Part shown: piece after piece, positions 1 to 12,500 of the stretch
How the letters are laid out: the number at the start of each line of letters is the position of its first letter
How positions within the stretch are numbered: position 1 is the first letter of the stretch
NCBI RefSeq assembly: GCF_026151205.1
Contig: NC_087081.1
Coordinates: 13,350,340 to 13,414,339 of the forward strand
Direction: 5' to 3'
Origin: Bolinopsis microptera
Taxonomy: Eukaryota > Ctenophora > Tentaculata > Lobata > Bolinopsidae
DNA: 64,000 nt
Position numbers and translations under genes: made by a program
The notes under the pieces: generated by a model
What the model saw: only the letters and a program-made list of their open reading frames with translations
What the model was told of the DNA's origin: nothing
Database searches by the model: none

Positions 1-60
1 TGTTTAACATGTTAAATTAACATATGTTTAACATGTTAAATTGTCACTTCTAAAGTTTGC
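1..60. repeat. Short palindromic AT repeat
   Basis: The motif tttaacatgttaaat occurs twice about 25 bp apart, and each copy is self-complementary around catg. Nothing else is recognisable between here and the hairpin near 194. Confidence 0.5.
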
Positions 61-193
61 TTCACACATTATCCTTCACAAAGTAGTAACACCAGGTAAC
101 ACTGTAACGAAGATCATACATTAAGACAACCGGGAAACCCATACTATTTAAGGCATTCTTATTGCTCAGTAAATAAAATATAAAACAAAATAA

Positions 194-329
194 ATTAATG
201 TTTTCTTGCGTAAATTTCTATTGATCCCGTTTGATGCGACAAGGAAAGGAATAATTCCTTTCCTGATAAGAGCCTTTTCCTTGTCTCATATAACGGGATC
301 AATAGAAATTTATCCAAGAAAAAATTAAT
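194..329. repeat. Fold-back hairpin, possible tiny MITE
   Basis: Left arm (aaatttctattgatcccgtt, then gacaaggaaa) and right arm (tttccttgtc, then aacgggatcaatagaaattt) are inverted copies. Weaker pairing extends out to aattaat on both sides, about 60 bp per arm. The loop region contains a second palindrome, ggaaaggaataattcctttcc-like. It lies just downstream of the coiled-coil gene's stop, so it may sit in its 3'UTR. Confidence 0.7.
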
Positions 330-412
330 TCAACTATGCGACTCAAAAATAATATTCCAATCCGGATTTTACAAAATAGATTAAATTATAAAATATAAAA
401 AGAGAACAAACA

Positions 413-505
413 CTAACTTCTTAAAGTCTCAGCTGTTCGTTCTGCAGCCTTCTCTCTCTCCTCACTCATCTTGTTCTGTAAGTCCGCTATAAGGTCCTCT
501 GCAGC
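413..505 (-). CDS. Coiled-coil gene, terminal exon 12
   Basis: 93 bp encoding AAEDLIADLQNKMSEEREKA, then AERTAETLRS and a TAG stop. The acceptor is cttatctgccag. The coil composition continues from exon 11. No canonical AATAAA was found on this strand before the window edge, so the 3' end is open. Confidence 0.8.
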   Translation of the reverse strand, partial: AAEDLIADLQNKMSEEREKAAERTAETLRS

Positions 506-3500
506 CTGGCAGATAAGTATTTATTAATTTAATTAATATTTTCCAATTTTGATTTGGCGTATTTTTATGAAGGACACTTTCTTTAAATTGTTTAAAAAAT
601 TCTTACTCATACGCTATAATTAAAAAGTCAAACTGAACAGATAACTAAAAATTGCGCAGTATGACTTGCATGTAACTTCTTTTTTTTAACCCATATAATA
701 CCAACAACTCTAAACGTTCGAATTTTTTGATGAAATTTTGTTTCCTAAGCACTGAGGTACCAACTCCGACGGTGCAATAATTATTTTGAAAAAATTTATA
801 TTTTTTATAGCTTTTTCGACCCGTACTTTTAAAAGTTCATTGTTGGAGCTTGCTTTTTTGGAACATTGCATCGTACTTTTAAAAGTACATCATATTTGAA
901 TGATGTACTTTTAAAAGTACGGGTTTAATAAATAATGTACTTTTAAAAGTACGGGTTTAATGAATAGTGTACTTCTGGAGGTACGTTACTTAATTAAACA
1001 GAGGCTGAGACAATTCTAGAGGAGGCTGAGACAATTCTAGAGGAACAGAAGAGAGTAGCAGAAGCTGAGCGTATTCTAGAGGAACAGAAGAGAGTAGCAG
1101 AAGCTGAGAGAGTTCTAGAGGAACAGAAGAGAGTAGCAGAAGCTGAGAGAGTTCTAGAGGAGCAGAAGAGAGTAGCAGAAGCTGAGCGTATTCTAGAGGA
1201 ACAGAAGAGAGTAGCAGAAGCTGAGAGAGTTCTAGAGGAACAGAAGAGAGTAGCAGAAGCTGAGAGAGTTCTAGAGGAGCAGAAGAGAGTAGCAGAAGCT
1301 GAGAGAGTTCTAGAGGAACAGAAGAGAGTAGCAGAGGTGGAGAGAATTCTAGAGGAACAGACGAGAGTAGCAGAAGCTGAGAGAGTTATAGAGGAACAGA
1401 AGAGAGTAGCAGAAGCTGAGAGAGTTCTAGACTCTAGAGGAACAGAAGAGAGTAGCATAAGCTGAGAGAGTTCTAGAGGAGCAGAAGAGAGTAGCAGAAG
1501 CTGAGCGTATTCTAGAGGAACAGAAGAGAGTAGCAGAGGTGGAGAGAATTCTACAGGAACAGACGAGAGTAGCAGAAGCTGAGAGAGTTCTAGAGGAGCA
1601 GAAGAGAGTAGCAGAAGCTGAGCGTATTCTAGAGGAACAGAAGAGAGTAGCAGAGGTGGAGAGAATTCTAGAGAAACAGACGAGAGTAGCAGAAGCTGAG
1701 AGAGTTCTAGAGGAACAGAAGAGAGTAGCAGAAGCTGAGCGTATTCTAGAGGAACAGAAGAGAGTAGCAGAGGTGGAGAGAATTCTAGAGAAACAGACGA
1801 GAGTAGCAGAAGCTGAGAGAGTTCTAGAGGAGCAGAAGAGAGTAGCAGAAGCTGAGAGAGTTCTAGAGGAACAGAAGAGAGTAGCAGAAGCTGAGAGAGT
1901 TCTAGAGGAACAGAAGAGAGTAGCAGAAGCTGAGAGAGTTCTAGAGGAACAGAAGAGAGTAGCAGAAGCTGAGAGTGTTCTAGAGGAACAGAAGAGAGTA
2001 GCATAAGCTGAGAGAGTTCTAGAGAAACAGAAGAGAGTAGCAGAGGTGGAGAGAATTCTAGAGAAACAGACGAGAGTAGCAGAAGCTGAGAGAGTTCTAG
2101 AGGAGCAGAAGAGAGTAGCAGAAGCTGAGCGTATTCTAGAGGAACAAAAGAGAGTAGCAGAAGCTGAGAGAGTTCTAGAGGAACAGAAGAGAGTAGCAGA
2201 AGCTGAGAGAGTTCTAGAGGAGCAGAAGAGAGTAGCAGAAGCTGAGCGTATTCTAGAGGAACAGAAGAGAGTAGCAGAAGCTGAGAGAATTCTAGAGAAA
2301 CAGACGAGAGTAGCAGAAGCTGAGAGAGTTCTAGAGGAGCAGAAGAGAGTAGCAGAAGCTGAGCGTATTCTAGAGGAACAGAAGAGAGTAGCAGAAGCTG
2401 AGAGAGTTCTAGAGGAGCAGAAGAGAGTAGCAGAAGCTGAGCGTATTCTAGAGGAACAGAAGAGAGTAGCAGAGGTGGAGAGAATTCTAGAGAAACAGAC
2501 GAGAGTAGCAGAAGCTGAGAGAGTTCTAGAGGAGCAGAAGAGAGTAGCAGAAGCTGAGCGTATTCTAGAGGAACAGAAGAGAGTAGCAGAAGCTGAGAGA
2601 GTTCTAGAGGAACAGAAGAGAGTAGCAGAAGCTGAGAGAGTTCTAGAGGAACAGAAGAGAGTAGCAGAAGCTGAGAGAGTTCTAGAGGAACAGAAGAGAG
2701 TAGCAGAGGTGGAGAGAATTCTAGAGGAACAGACGAGAGTAGCAGAAGCTGAGAGAGTTATAGAGGAACAGAAGAGAGTAGCAGAAGCTGAGAGAGTTCT
2801 AGACTCTAGAGGAACAGAAGAGAGTAGCATAAGCTGAGAGAGTTCTAGAGGAGCAGAAGAGAGTAGCAGAAGCTGAGCGTATTCTAGAGGAACAGAAGAG
2901 AGTAGCAGAGGTGGAGAGAATTCTAGAGGAACAGACGAGAGTAGCAGAAGCTGAGAGAGTTCTAGAGGAGCAGAAGAGAGTAGCAGAAGCTGAGCGTATT
3001 CTAGAGGAACAGAAGAGAGTAGCAGAGGTGGAGAGAATTCTAGAGAAACAGACGAGAGTAGCAGAAGCTGAGAGAGTTCTAGAGGAACAGAAGAGAGTAG
3101 CAGAAGCTGAGCGTATTCTAGAGGAACAGAAGAGAGTAGCAGAGGTGGAGAGAATTCTAGAGAAACAGACGAGAGTAGCAGAAGCTGAGAGAGTTCTAAA
3201 GGAGCAGAAGAGAGTAGCAGAAGCTGAGAGAGTTCTAGAGGAACAAAAGAGAGTAGCAGAAGCTGAGAGAGTTCTAGAGGAACAGAAGAGAGTAGCAGAA
3301 GCTGAGAGAGTTCTAGAGGAGCAGAAGAGAGTAGCAGAAGCTGAGCGTATTCTAGAGGAACAGAAGAGAGTAGCAGAGGTGGAGAGAATTCTAGAGGAAC
3401 AGAAGAGAGTAGCAGAAGCTGAGAGAGTTCTAGAGGAGCAGAAGAGAGTAGCAGAAGCTGAGCGTATTCTAGAGGAACAGAAGAGAGTAGCAGAGGTGGA

Positions 3501-6500
3501 GAGAATTCTAGAGGAGCAGAAGAGAGTAGCAGAAGCTGAGAGAGTTCTAGAGAAACAGACGAAAGTAGCAGAAGCTGAGAGAGTTCTAGAGGAACAGAAG
3601 AGAGTAGCAGAAGCTGAGCGTATTCTAGAGGAACAGAAGAGAGTAGCAGAAGCTGAGAGAGTTCTTGAGGAGCAGGAGAGAGTAGCAGAAGCTGAGAGAG
3701 TTCTAGAGGAGCAGAAGAGAGTAGCAGAGGTGGAGAGAATTCTAGAGGAACAGAACAACTCAGCTGAGGAAATGCATAGACAACAAGGAAAGGAATCTTA
3801 TGTTGGAACAGCAGATTGCTGAATGCTGATGGCACACAATCATGTCAGTATTTAATAGTTAACATACATCGGAATTCGGAAACCAGTTACAAGATCTAGG
3901 ATTGTTAACACTAAGCGGGGGGGGGGGGGGGGGTGGGGGTGGGGGATCAGGTACCAAGTGCCGTACGTGACGTCGACTAAGTGCAACTTTGGAATTTACA
4001 AAAAAGACCCACCCACCCCCTTCGCGGTACTAACTTTTTTTTTCGGATAATATTTAGGACACCCACCCCTTTTGCGGTACTAACTGTTGAGAAATCACGG
4101 TACTGACTGTGTTTTGGTATATAAAATAAGATACAAATTGCTTTAAACAGCTCATTAAACATTGGGAAATGGACAAAGTCTACCCACTATTTAATAGGGA
4201 TTTTGTTTTCAATGCAGTCGAATTAAATAAAAAGTTACAAAAAAAGGAAACAAAATAAAAAAACCCAAAAAAAAGGGAAAAAACCTCAAAACCCAAAAAA
4301 AAACCCATTCCCAAAATTGTAATTTGAGGTAAAATGGATTTTTTGGGGTTGGACACCCCCTTAGTACCTTGTACTAACGGATTTTTTGGGAAATGAGCAG
4401 CAGACCCACCACTTAGTACAAAAGTACTAACTGTGTTTTGGAAGAAAATATGACCCACCCCCCCGCATTAAGTAAAAGTATATTGAAGGCCGCTCTGGAA
4501 GACGTGGAATAACCGGGTGAAAACGTGGATCCTTCAAGATCGACTAAATCCCAGAAGTCACAACAGAAAGTTTTTTGTTGTGTCTTCCGTTCTGATTCAG
4601 AACAATTTACCTGCCATTACAGTCTTACCGACGTTAATCATGCCAGCACACATTGTGTAGTCTATATAAATTATAAACCTGTACTTTTAAAAGTACATTT
4701 TTCGTGAAACCTGTCCTTTTAAAAGTACAATATTCGAAGATAATGCACTTTTAAAAGTACGTACTTTTAAAAGTACATCATTGTCTAGAATGATGTACTT
4801 TTGAAAGTACACCCAATTAACATCTCAATTAGAGGCAATTAATGATTTTTATGTCGCCCCACATTATTGCATATTTATTGCACAATCGTTTAGGCAATAT
4901 TAAAAAAACAAATTTGGGATCCATCAAAGTTGGAGAATTGGCTGGTGGTACCGAGAATTTACCATTTTTCAAAGTACCATTTTTGACCACCTTTGCCAAC
5001 ATCCTATAAATTTCTTGCTTTTTTTAACCATCTGGCCAGGGTGTTAAAATCATCAGCAGACCTTTTCTAACCTAATGCAAAAAACTGTATCAAAAAATAT
5101 TTGTCACGAGACAAGTTAGGTCACTGTTTATGAACCGTACTTTTAAAAGTACCGTGGAAGAATATGGGTTAAAGGGGGGGGGTTCACCCGGATTTTTTGT
5201 GAAACTTGGTTTCGAGATAGACCAACAAAATAGGACCGGTGACCGAACTTTTGAGGGGGTCCCGGACCCCAACCGCCAAACGGTGCCCGGGGGCAGCCAC
5301 GCCCATATTTGGTCCAAGTTAGGCCCAATTTAGCCAAATACCCTGAAAATGCCCAAAACCCAGATTTTAGGTGCTCTACATGTAGCTAGTGGTCCCCTGA
5401 ACTCGTATATGAATTTTCATCAAGATTGGACAAAAAATGGCTGAGTTATGAGCCAAAAAACATATAACCATATTTGGGCATACGCACCTAATTTGATCGA
5501 TTTTGGCCTATAAATTGGTCGAATATCAATATTTTTGAATGAAACCAACTTTATATGAAAGGTAAGCCTAACCTACACATTCTCTATGATTATCAGCTCA
5601 ATATCTACCTAATTGTGGATTCTGTGTTAAAATAATCGCAAAAAATGAACAAAATTGCCCATATCTCAGTTCGCAATATTTGCGAAACTGACTTCGCTCA
5701 AAACAGTAGAACTCAATGGGGTTTCAATATTTTTTTATGAAATTTTCAGAATCAACTTAGTAGAATTGCCTCTTGATGAAATTTCATATACTAGTTCAGA
5801 GGATCACTAGCTACAAGTAGAGCGCCTAAATCTGGGTTTTGGGCATGTTCAGATGTTCAGGGTATTAAGCTAAATTGGGCCTAACTTGGACCAAATATGG
5901 GCGTGGCAGCCCGCGGGCACCGTTTGGCGGTTGGGGTCCGGGACCCGCTCAAAAGTTCGGTCACCGGTCTTAGTTTGTTGGTCAACTGGCTATCTCAAAA
6001 CCAAGTTTCACAAAAAAATCAGGGTGAACCCTGTTATGCATGACTTGTTTAACGTTAATAAATCAAATTTCAAATACAAATCATCTACAATTAATGATAA
6101 TTTGCGTTTTATTTCTTTAAAGTTTAAATACAAAAGTTACTCACGGAAGATTCGTGACTATCTTGTACAGTTTTAGAGTTGGTTTTCCGGACGGTGAATT
6201 CAAGTTGACCAACGTGTAACTTTAGCTCAGCGTTTTCCTGCAATGTGAAATAGTGAAATTTCAGTGAAATAGTGAAATTTTAGACAAACTATAGTTTGAA
6301 CTGCTAGTGAAATTAAAGGTAATCTAGCTAACGGTAATAACAGCCAGGTAGCGCAGTTGGTTAAAACGCCAGCTTTGCAATCGTGAGGTTGCGAGATCGA
6401 ATCCCACGCTCATCCCTGCCTGGTCGTGGGGTGAGCGTCGTTGACGTTCAGCTAAGGATCCTGAGTGGTCTATGCAGCCCCCCTGTCTACTCAGCCGAAA

Positions 6501-9500
6501 ACTCGAGAAATCGGGCGTGAGGGTTAAAATTAAATGAGGAGCTGCACATTGCAGCAAAGTCTCGGGCGAAGAAAGAATGGTACACACTACCTTAACCGTC
6601 ACTTGCCAAAACAAATTCTTCGGCTTCCTGCAATTGGCTGGTTGCACTTGTGTAACAATGTGGCTGTTGGAATACTCCGAAGTAAAATAAGTATCTTGAT
6701 TAAAAAAAAGCTAAATAGATAAACTTAATTGTTTGATGATACAATAATCAACACTACGAAAGTAAAGTTGAGCAGTATAAAATCTGTAGAGATCAGAGTG
6801 TGAATTTAAGGTACTTCAGCAGGGAACCATACAGGTATTTCCCAAACCGAAGATTATTGAAATTACTTCATGATCAGCCCTCAGTTTTCCAAATGTAAGT
6901 ACAGTCGGCCTTGTTTCTGTCCTCATTCATGATAGTTAAAAAATGTTGACAAATTTAGGTCAACCCAAAGTTTTGCGGCCATTAGTATGTCTGACCTTTA
7001 GTTTTTTCCGAAGAGTAAAACGGTGGTATATAAAGATATAAGGTTACTAACGAGGAAAGCTTACCCCAAAAACAAAATTGAAGAAATCGACAGAGGTCGC
7101 ACAACTATAACAGATAACTAAAGAAGTAACAAGTTGAAAGCTAAAAAAGTAAAAAGCAGATTTCATAAGTACAATGCTGTATTCTCAATACTGTCTGGCG
7201 CAGCTACTCAGACATTACCAAGCAGGCTATTAAAATAATAGCCACAAGTTTTAATGAAGCAACTAAAGACAATAATTGTAAAACTTTAATTGAAACACTG
7301 TAACAGAGTGATGATATCAAGATATAATACTTGACGGGGGTCAAGATATTAAAACCCTAAACGTAATAACAATACATACCTTTTAAACTGCAGTTATATG
7401 CGCTCTTTTTACGTAAACTGAATTCTCCGATCATAAATTCTGCTCCGAAGGCGAGCAAATGACACAATTACAACAGATAAAGTTAAATTACTTGTAACCT
7501 ACTAAGTAACTCAAAATAATAAGTAACTCAAAATTTCCACTAAAATCCAGTCACCGTTGACAAAGCAAAGACGTTACGTCTGCACCAGTTCGTAATATGC
7601 AGAAGTTTGTATTTGATATGCTTAATATGCTGCACACGTCTAACATATTATGAAGCGCATAATAATCCATTAAAAAGAGTTTGGTCTAATGTAGATTCTA
7701 CTTAGCATAAATGCACCGTGTTGCAGTCAACACAGTTAAAATTGCTCAAAAGAGCTTAAAATTTTAGAGTTCGAAGCGTATTATTATAGCTGTTGCATGC
7801 TAAGCAGTGTACTGGCGTTGTAAAACTGGCATAAATTAAATGTGACGAATGAACGAAGAGACTGTAACAGTAACGGATCGATGCACGAGATACAAGAATA
7901 CAAAAGAGCTGTTCATGAACACAATTATTGGTCATTTATTATGGGAACATTTGTCTTCATTTCTTGCTACAGTTTAGCGTGGAGGTAGTTAACTAGTTTG
8001 GGTACAAATTTCAACATTTTAACAATTTGAACAAGCTCTAAAGTTTTAATAATCAAACAAGCGGTGCTCTCCGAGTGTGTCAAAGAAATAATGAATTTCC
8101 AAAACAATTAATTTGTTAAAGTGGGAGAGAGGTCAATGAAGAGCCGCCTTTTGCTAGATCAGATGCAGTATGCATTGATACAAATATGAGACCAGCTGTG
8201 AGAAGTAGAAATTTAGATTTTAAAAGTTTTCAAACTGGTTTCATTGCCTATTCGATTTTGAATGGCTTTGAGATAGTGGCAGATCATGGTTTTCTACTTT
8301 TTGTTGGGGTTTTCAACAATTGAACCTTACTTTTATCCTATTTTTTAAAGATGCCGCCTACCACACCCTGTATGCATGACTTACCACACGCAAAGCGAGG
8401 TCCTTTGTCTCCCAGCATCTTATCGGCCATGTGAGAGGAAACCAGGACTAGTCAGTAGTCACTCGCTGACAAGCAAGCCCTTTCAACTACTTGTTTAACA
8501 AGGCTAGTGTCTTCCTATAAGCTATTGGTGACCACCATATTGGGCCAAACAGATTCTGGCTTACCTCAACAGGCTACCGGGGGGGGGAGCTGGTACATGT
8601 GTTCTTAGAATCAGTTAATCAGGCTACCGGGGGGGGGGGAGCTGGTACATGTGTTCTTAGAATCAGTTAATCAGGCTACCGGGGAGGGAGAGCTGGTGCA
8701 TGTGTTCTTAGAATCAGTTAATCAGGCTACCGGGGGGGGGGGGGGGGGGGAGGAGCTGGTACATGTGTTCTTAGAATCAGTTAATCAGGCTACCGAGGGG
8801 GAGCTGGTACATGTGTTCTTAGAATCAGTTAATCAGGCTACCGAGGGGGAGCTGGTACATGTGTTCTTAGAATCAGTTAATCAGGCTACCGGGGGGGGGG
8901 GGGGGAGCTGGTACATGTGTTCTTAGAATCAGTTAATCAGGCTACCGAGGGGGAGCTGGTACATGTGTTCTTAGAATCAGTTAATCAGGCTACCGGGGGG
9001 GGGGGAGCTGGTACATGTGTTCTTAGAATCAGTTAATCAGGCTACCGAGGGGGAGCTGGTACATGTGTTCTTAGAATCAGTTAATCAGGCTACCGGGGGG
9101 GGGGGGGGAGCTGGTACATGTGTTCTTAGAATCAGTTAATCAGGCTACCGAGGGGGAGCTGGTACATGTGTTCTTAGAATCAGTTAATCAGGCTACCGGG
9201 GAGGGAGAGCTGGTGCATGTGTTCTTAGAATCAGTTAATCAGGCTACCGAGGGGGAGCTGGTACATGTGTTCTTAGAATCAGTTAATCAGGCTACCGGGG
9301 GGGGGGGGGGTGGGAGCTGGTACATGTGTTCTTAGAATCAGTTAATCAGGCTACCGAGGGGGAGCTGGTACATGTGTTCTTAGAATCAGTTAATCAGGCT
9401 ACCGGGGGGGGGGGGGAGCTGGTACATGTGTTCTTAGAATCAGGTAATCAGGCTACCGAGGGGGAGCTGGTACATGTGTTCTTAGAATCAGTTAATCAGG

Positions 9501-12500
9501 CTACCGGGGGGGGGGGGAGCTGGTACATGTGTTCTTGGAATCATTTAATCAGGCTACCGGGGGGGGGGGGGGAGCTGGTACATGTGTTCTTAGAATCAGT
9601 TAATCAGGCTACCGGGGGGGGGGGGAGTTGGTACATGTGTTCTTAGAATCAGGTAATCAGGCTACCGAGGGGGAGCTGGTACATGTGTTCTTAGAATCAG
9701 TTAATCAGGCTACCGAGGGGGAGCTGGTACATGTGTTCTTAGAATCAGTTAATCAGGCTACCGAGGGGGAGCTGGTACATGTGTTCTTAGAATCAGTTAA
9801 TCAGGCTACCGGGGGGGGGGGGGGGAGCTGGTACATGTGTTCTTAGAATCAGTTAATCAGGCTACCGAGGGGGGAGCTGGTACGTGTGTTCTTAGAATCA
9901 GTTAATCAGGCTACCGGGGGGGGGGGAGCTGGTACATGTGTTCTTAGAATCAGTTAATCAGGCTACCGGGGGGGGGGGAGCTGGTACATGTGTTCTTAGA
10001 ATCAGTTAATCAGGCTACCGGGGGGGGGGGAGCTGGTACATGTGTTCTTAGAATCAGTTAATCAGGCTACCGGGGGGGGAGCTGGTACATGTGTTCTTAG
10101 AATCAGTTAATCAGGCTACCGGGGGGGGGAGCTGGTACATGTGTTCTTAGAATCAGTTAATCAGGCTACCGGGGGGGGAGCTGGTACATGTGTTCTTAGA
10201 ATCAGTTAATCAGGCTACCGGGGGGGGGGGGGGGGAGCTGGTACATGTGTTCTTAGAATCAGTTAATCAGGCTACCGAGGGGGGAGCTGGTACATGTGTT
10301 CTTAGAATCAGTTAATCAGGCTACCGGGGGGGGGGGGGGAGCTTGGTACATGTGTTCTTAGAATCAGGTAATCAGGCTACCGAGGGGGGAGCTGGTACAT
10401 GTGTTCTTAGAATCAGTTAATCAGGCTACCGGGGGGGGGGGAGCTGGTACATGTGTTCTTGGAATCATTTAATCAGGCTACCGGGGGGGGGGGGGAGCTG
10501 GTACATGTGTTCTTAGAATCAGTTAATCAGGCTACCGGGGGGGGGGAGTGGTACATGTGTTCTTAGAATCAGGTAATCAGGCTACCGAGGGGGGAGCTGG
10601 TACATGTGTTCTTAGAATCAGTTAATCGGGCTACCGAGGGGGAGCTGGTACATGTGTTCTTAGAATCAGTTAATCAGGCTACCGGGGGGGGGGAGCTGGT
10701 ACATGTGTTCTTAGGATCATTTAATCAGGCTACCGGGGGGGGGGGGGGGAGCTGGTACATGTGTTCTTAGAATCAGTTAATCAGGCTACTATGGATTTCA
10801 AAAGCGGTTTATGGACTAATAGACCACTTTTGCACTGGTAACTGGTCTCACATAAAAGAAACGGATTGATTTCATGATGCACAATGGAACACTAGATGGG
10901 CCCGCCTTGATGGCTGACGGGAGGACGATGATCGAAATTATTGACAAACAAACACAACAACAAAGGTGGTGTCAGAGGTTGAAAACTTATACTTGGAAAC
11001 TTACTTATATTTGGAAACTTACTTATATTTGGAAACTTACTGTTACATAAATATATAGGAGAAAAAATCAATTTTGATTGAAAGAAGACGGAAAAGAACA
11101 TTCAAATCAGACGACAAAGTTAAAACAAACCTTCTCTAGGACAGTTAGAAAATCAGTCCTCTCTTTCAGCAGTTTTCTTTCGTCCACTCCCAGCAAGTTC
11201 TCTGTCTGTTTCTTAAATTAAGATTTTATTTTTAATTCTTATACTTACTATTATTTAGGTGACGTATCAGTTTGACATGCGTGACTGATTTTAATTATGC
11301 TATACTTCCTTAACAGCTTAATGTTACAGCATAGTGAGTTAAAGTATGCTTATCAAGCGGAAGAAGTCAATAAAGTATTGATCTAAAGATTATGGTTTCA
11401 CGGAAATAAGTCTTCAACTTTAAATGAACAGTCTTCAAAGAATTAACATTTATTTTTAAACTCAACATCTCGATTCATACGATGTTATTGCTAAGAAAGA
11501 GAGGAAAACAAAAGTAAAGACAGGAGAAGTAAAAATCGAGTCAGTTTCCATAAATAAAAACAGACATGAAACTCACAATATTTTAGAAATCATCTTACCC
11601 TGAGCTTCTCTATGACCAACTTGTTCCTGAGGGTTAGATTTATAGTTAAAAGAGAAGAGAAATGATTTAAAATCATATGATTATTCAAGGAATTCAGAGA
11701 TAACCGCTTATCTCTGATCAATTTGGCTGTCAGTGCGATGAGTGTAGATATGACGAGATGACAACCTTACGATAAGAATGATAAATCACGAATAATTTGG
11801 GGGCGTGAGAGAGGGGCGCCATTTTCCCGAATAATTTGGGGGCGTGAGAGAGGGGCACCATTTTCCCGAATAATTTGGGGGGGCGTGAGAGAGGGGCACC
11901 ATTTTCCCGAATAATTTGGGGGCGTGAGAGAGGGGCACCATTTTCCCGAATAATTTGGGGGGGGGGGGCGTGAAAGAGGGGCACCATTTTCCCGAATAAT
12001 TTGGGGGCGTGAGAGAGGGGCACCATTTTCCCGAATAATTGGGGGGGGGCGTGAGAGAGGGGCACCATTTTCCCGAATAATTTGGGGACGTGAGAGAGGG
12101 GCGCCATTTTCCCGAATAGTTTGGGGACGTGAGAGAGGGGCGCCATTTTCCCGAATAATTTGGGGGCGTGAGAGAGGGTCGCCATTTTCCCGAATAATTG
12201 GGGGGCGTGAGAGAGGGGCACCATTTTCCCGAATAATTTGGGGGGGGGGGGCGTGAGAGAGGGGCGCCATTTTCCCGAATAATTGGGGGGGGGGGGGCGT
12301 GAGAGAGGGTCGCCATTTTCCCGAATAATTTGGGGGCGTGAGAGAGGGGCACCATTTTCCCGAATAATTTGGGGGCGTGAGAGAGGGGCACCATTTTCCC
12401 GAATAATTTGGGGGCGTGAGAGAGGGGCACCATTTTCCCGAATAATTTGGGGGGCGTGAGAGAGGGTCGCCATTTTCCCGAATAATTTGCGGGGCGTGAG

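Noticed and set aside
994-3835. Long minus-strand ORFs of 319-802 codons in the 39-bp array
   Set aside because: They read the repeat as SSRTLSASATLF or VPLELSQLLLLSS, low complexity arising because 39 is divisible by three. No start, splice or promoter support.
6343-6420. Functional tRNA gene
   Set aside because: Boxes A and B are present, but the acceptor stem does not pair and the sequence continues into a SINE body.
8651-9846. Repeated ORFs HVFLESVNQAT
   Set aside because: Frame openness is a consequence of the 48-bp unit; poly-G length changes shift the frame constantly.
8567-10790. CRISPR-like array
   Set aside because: There are no unique spacers: the whole unit is repeated, only G-tract length varies, and the genome is eukaryotic.
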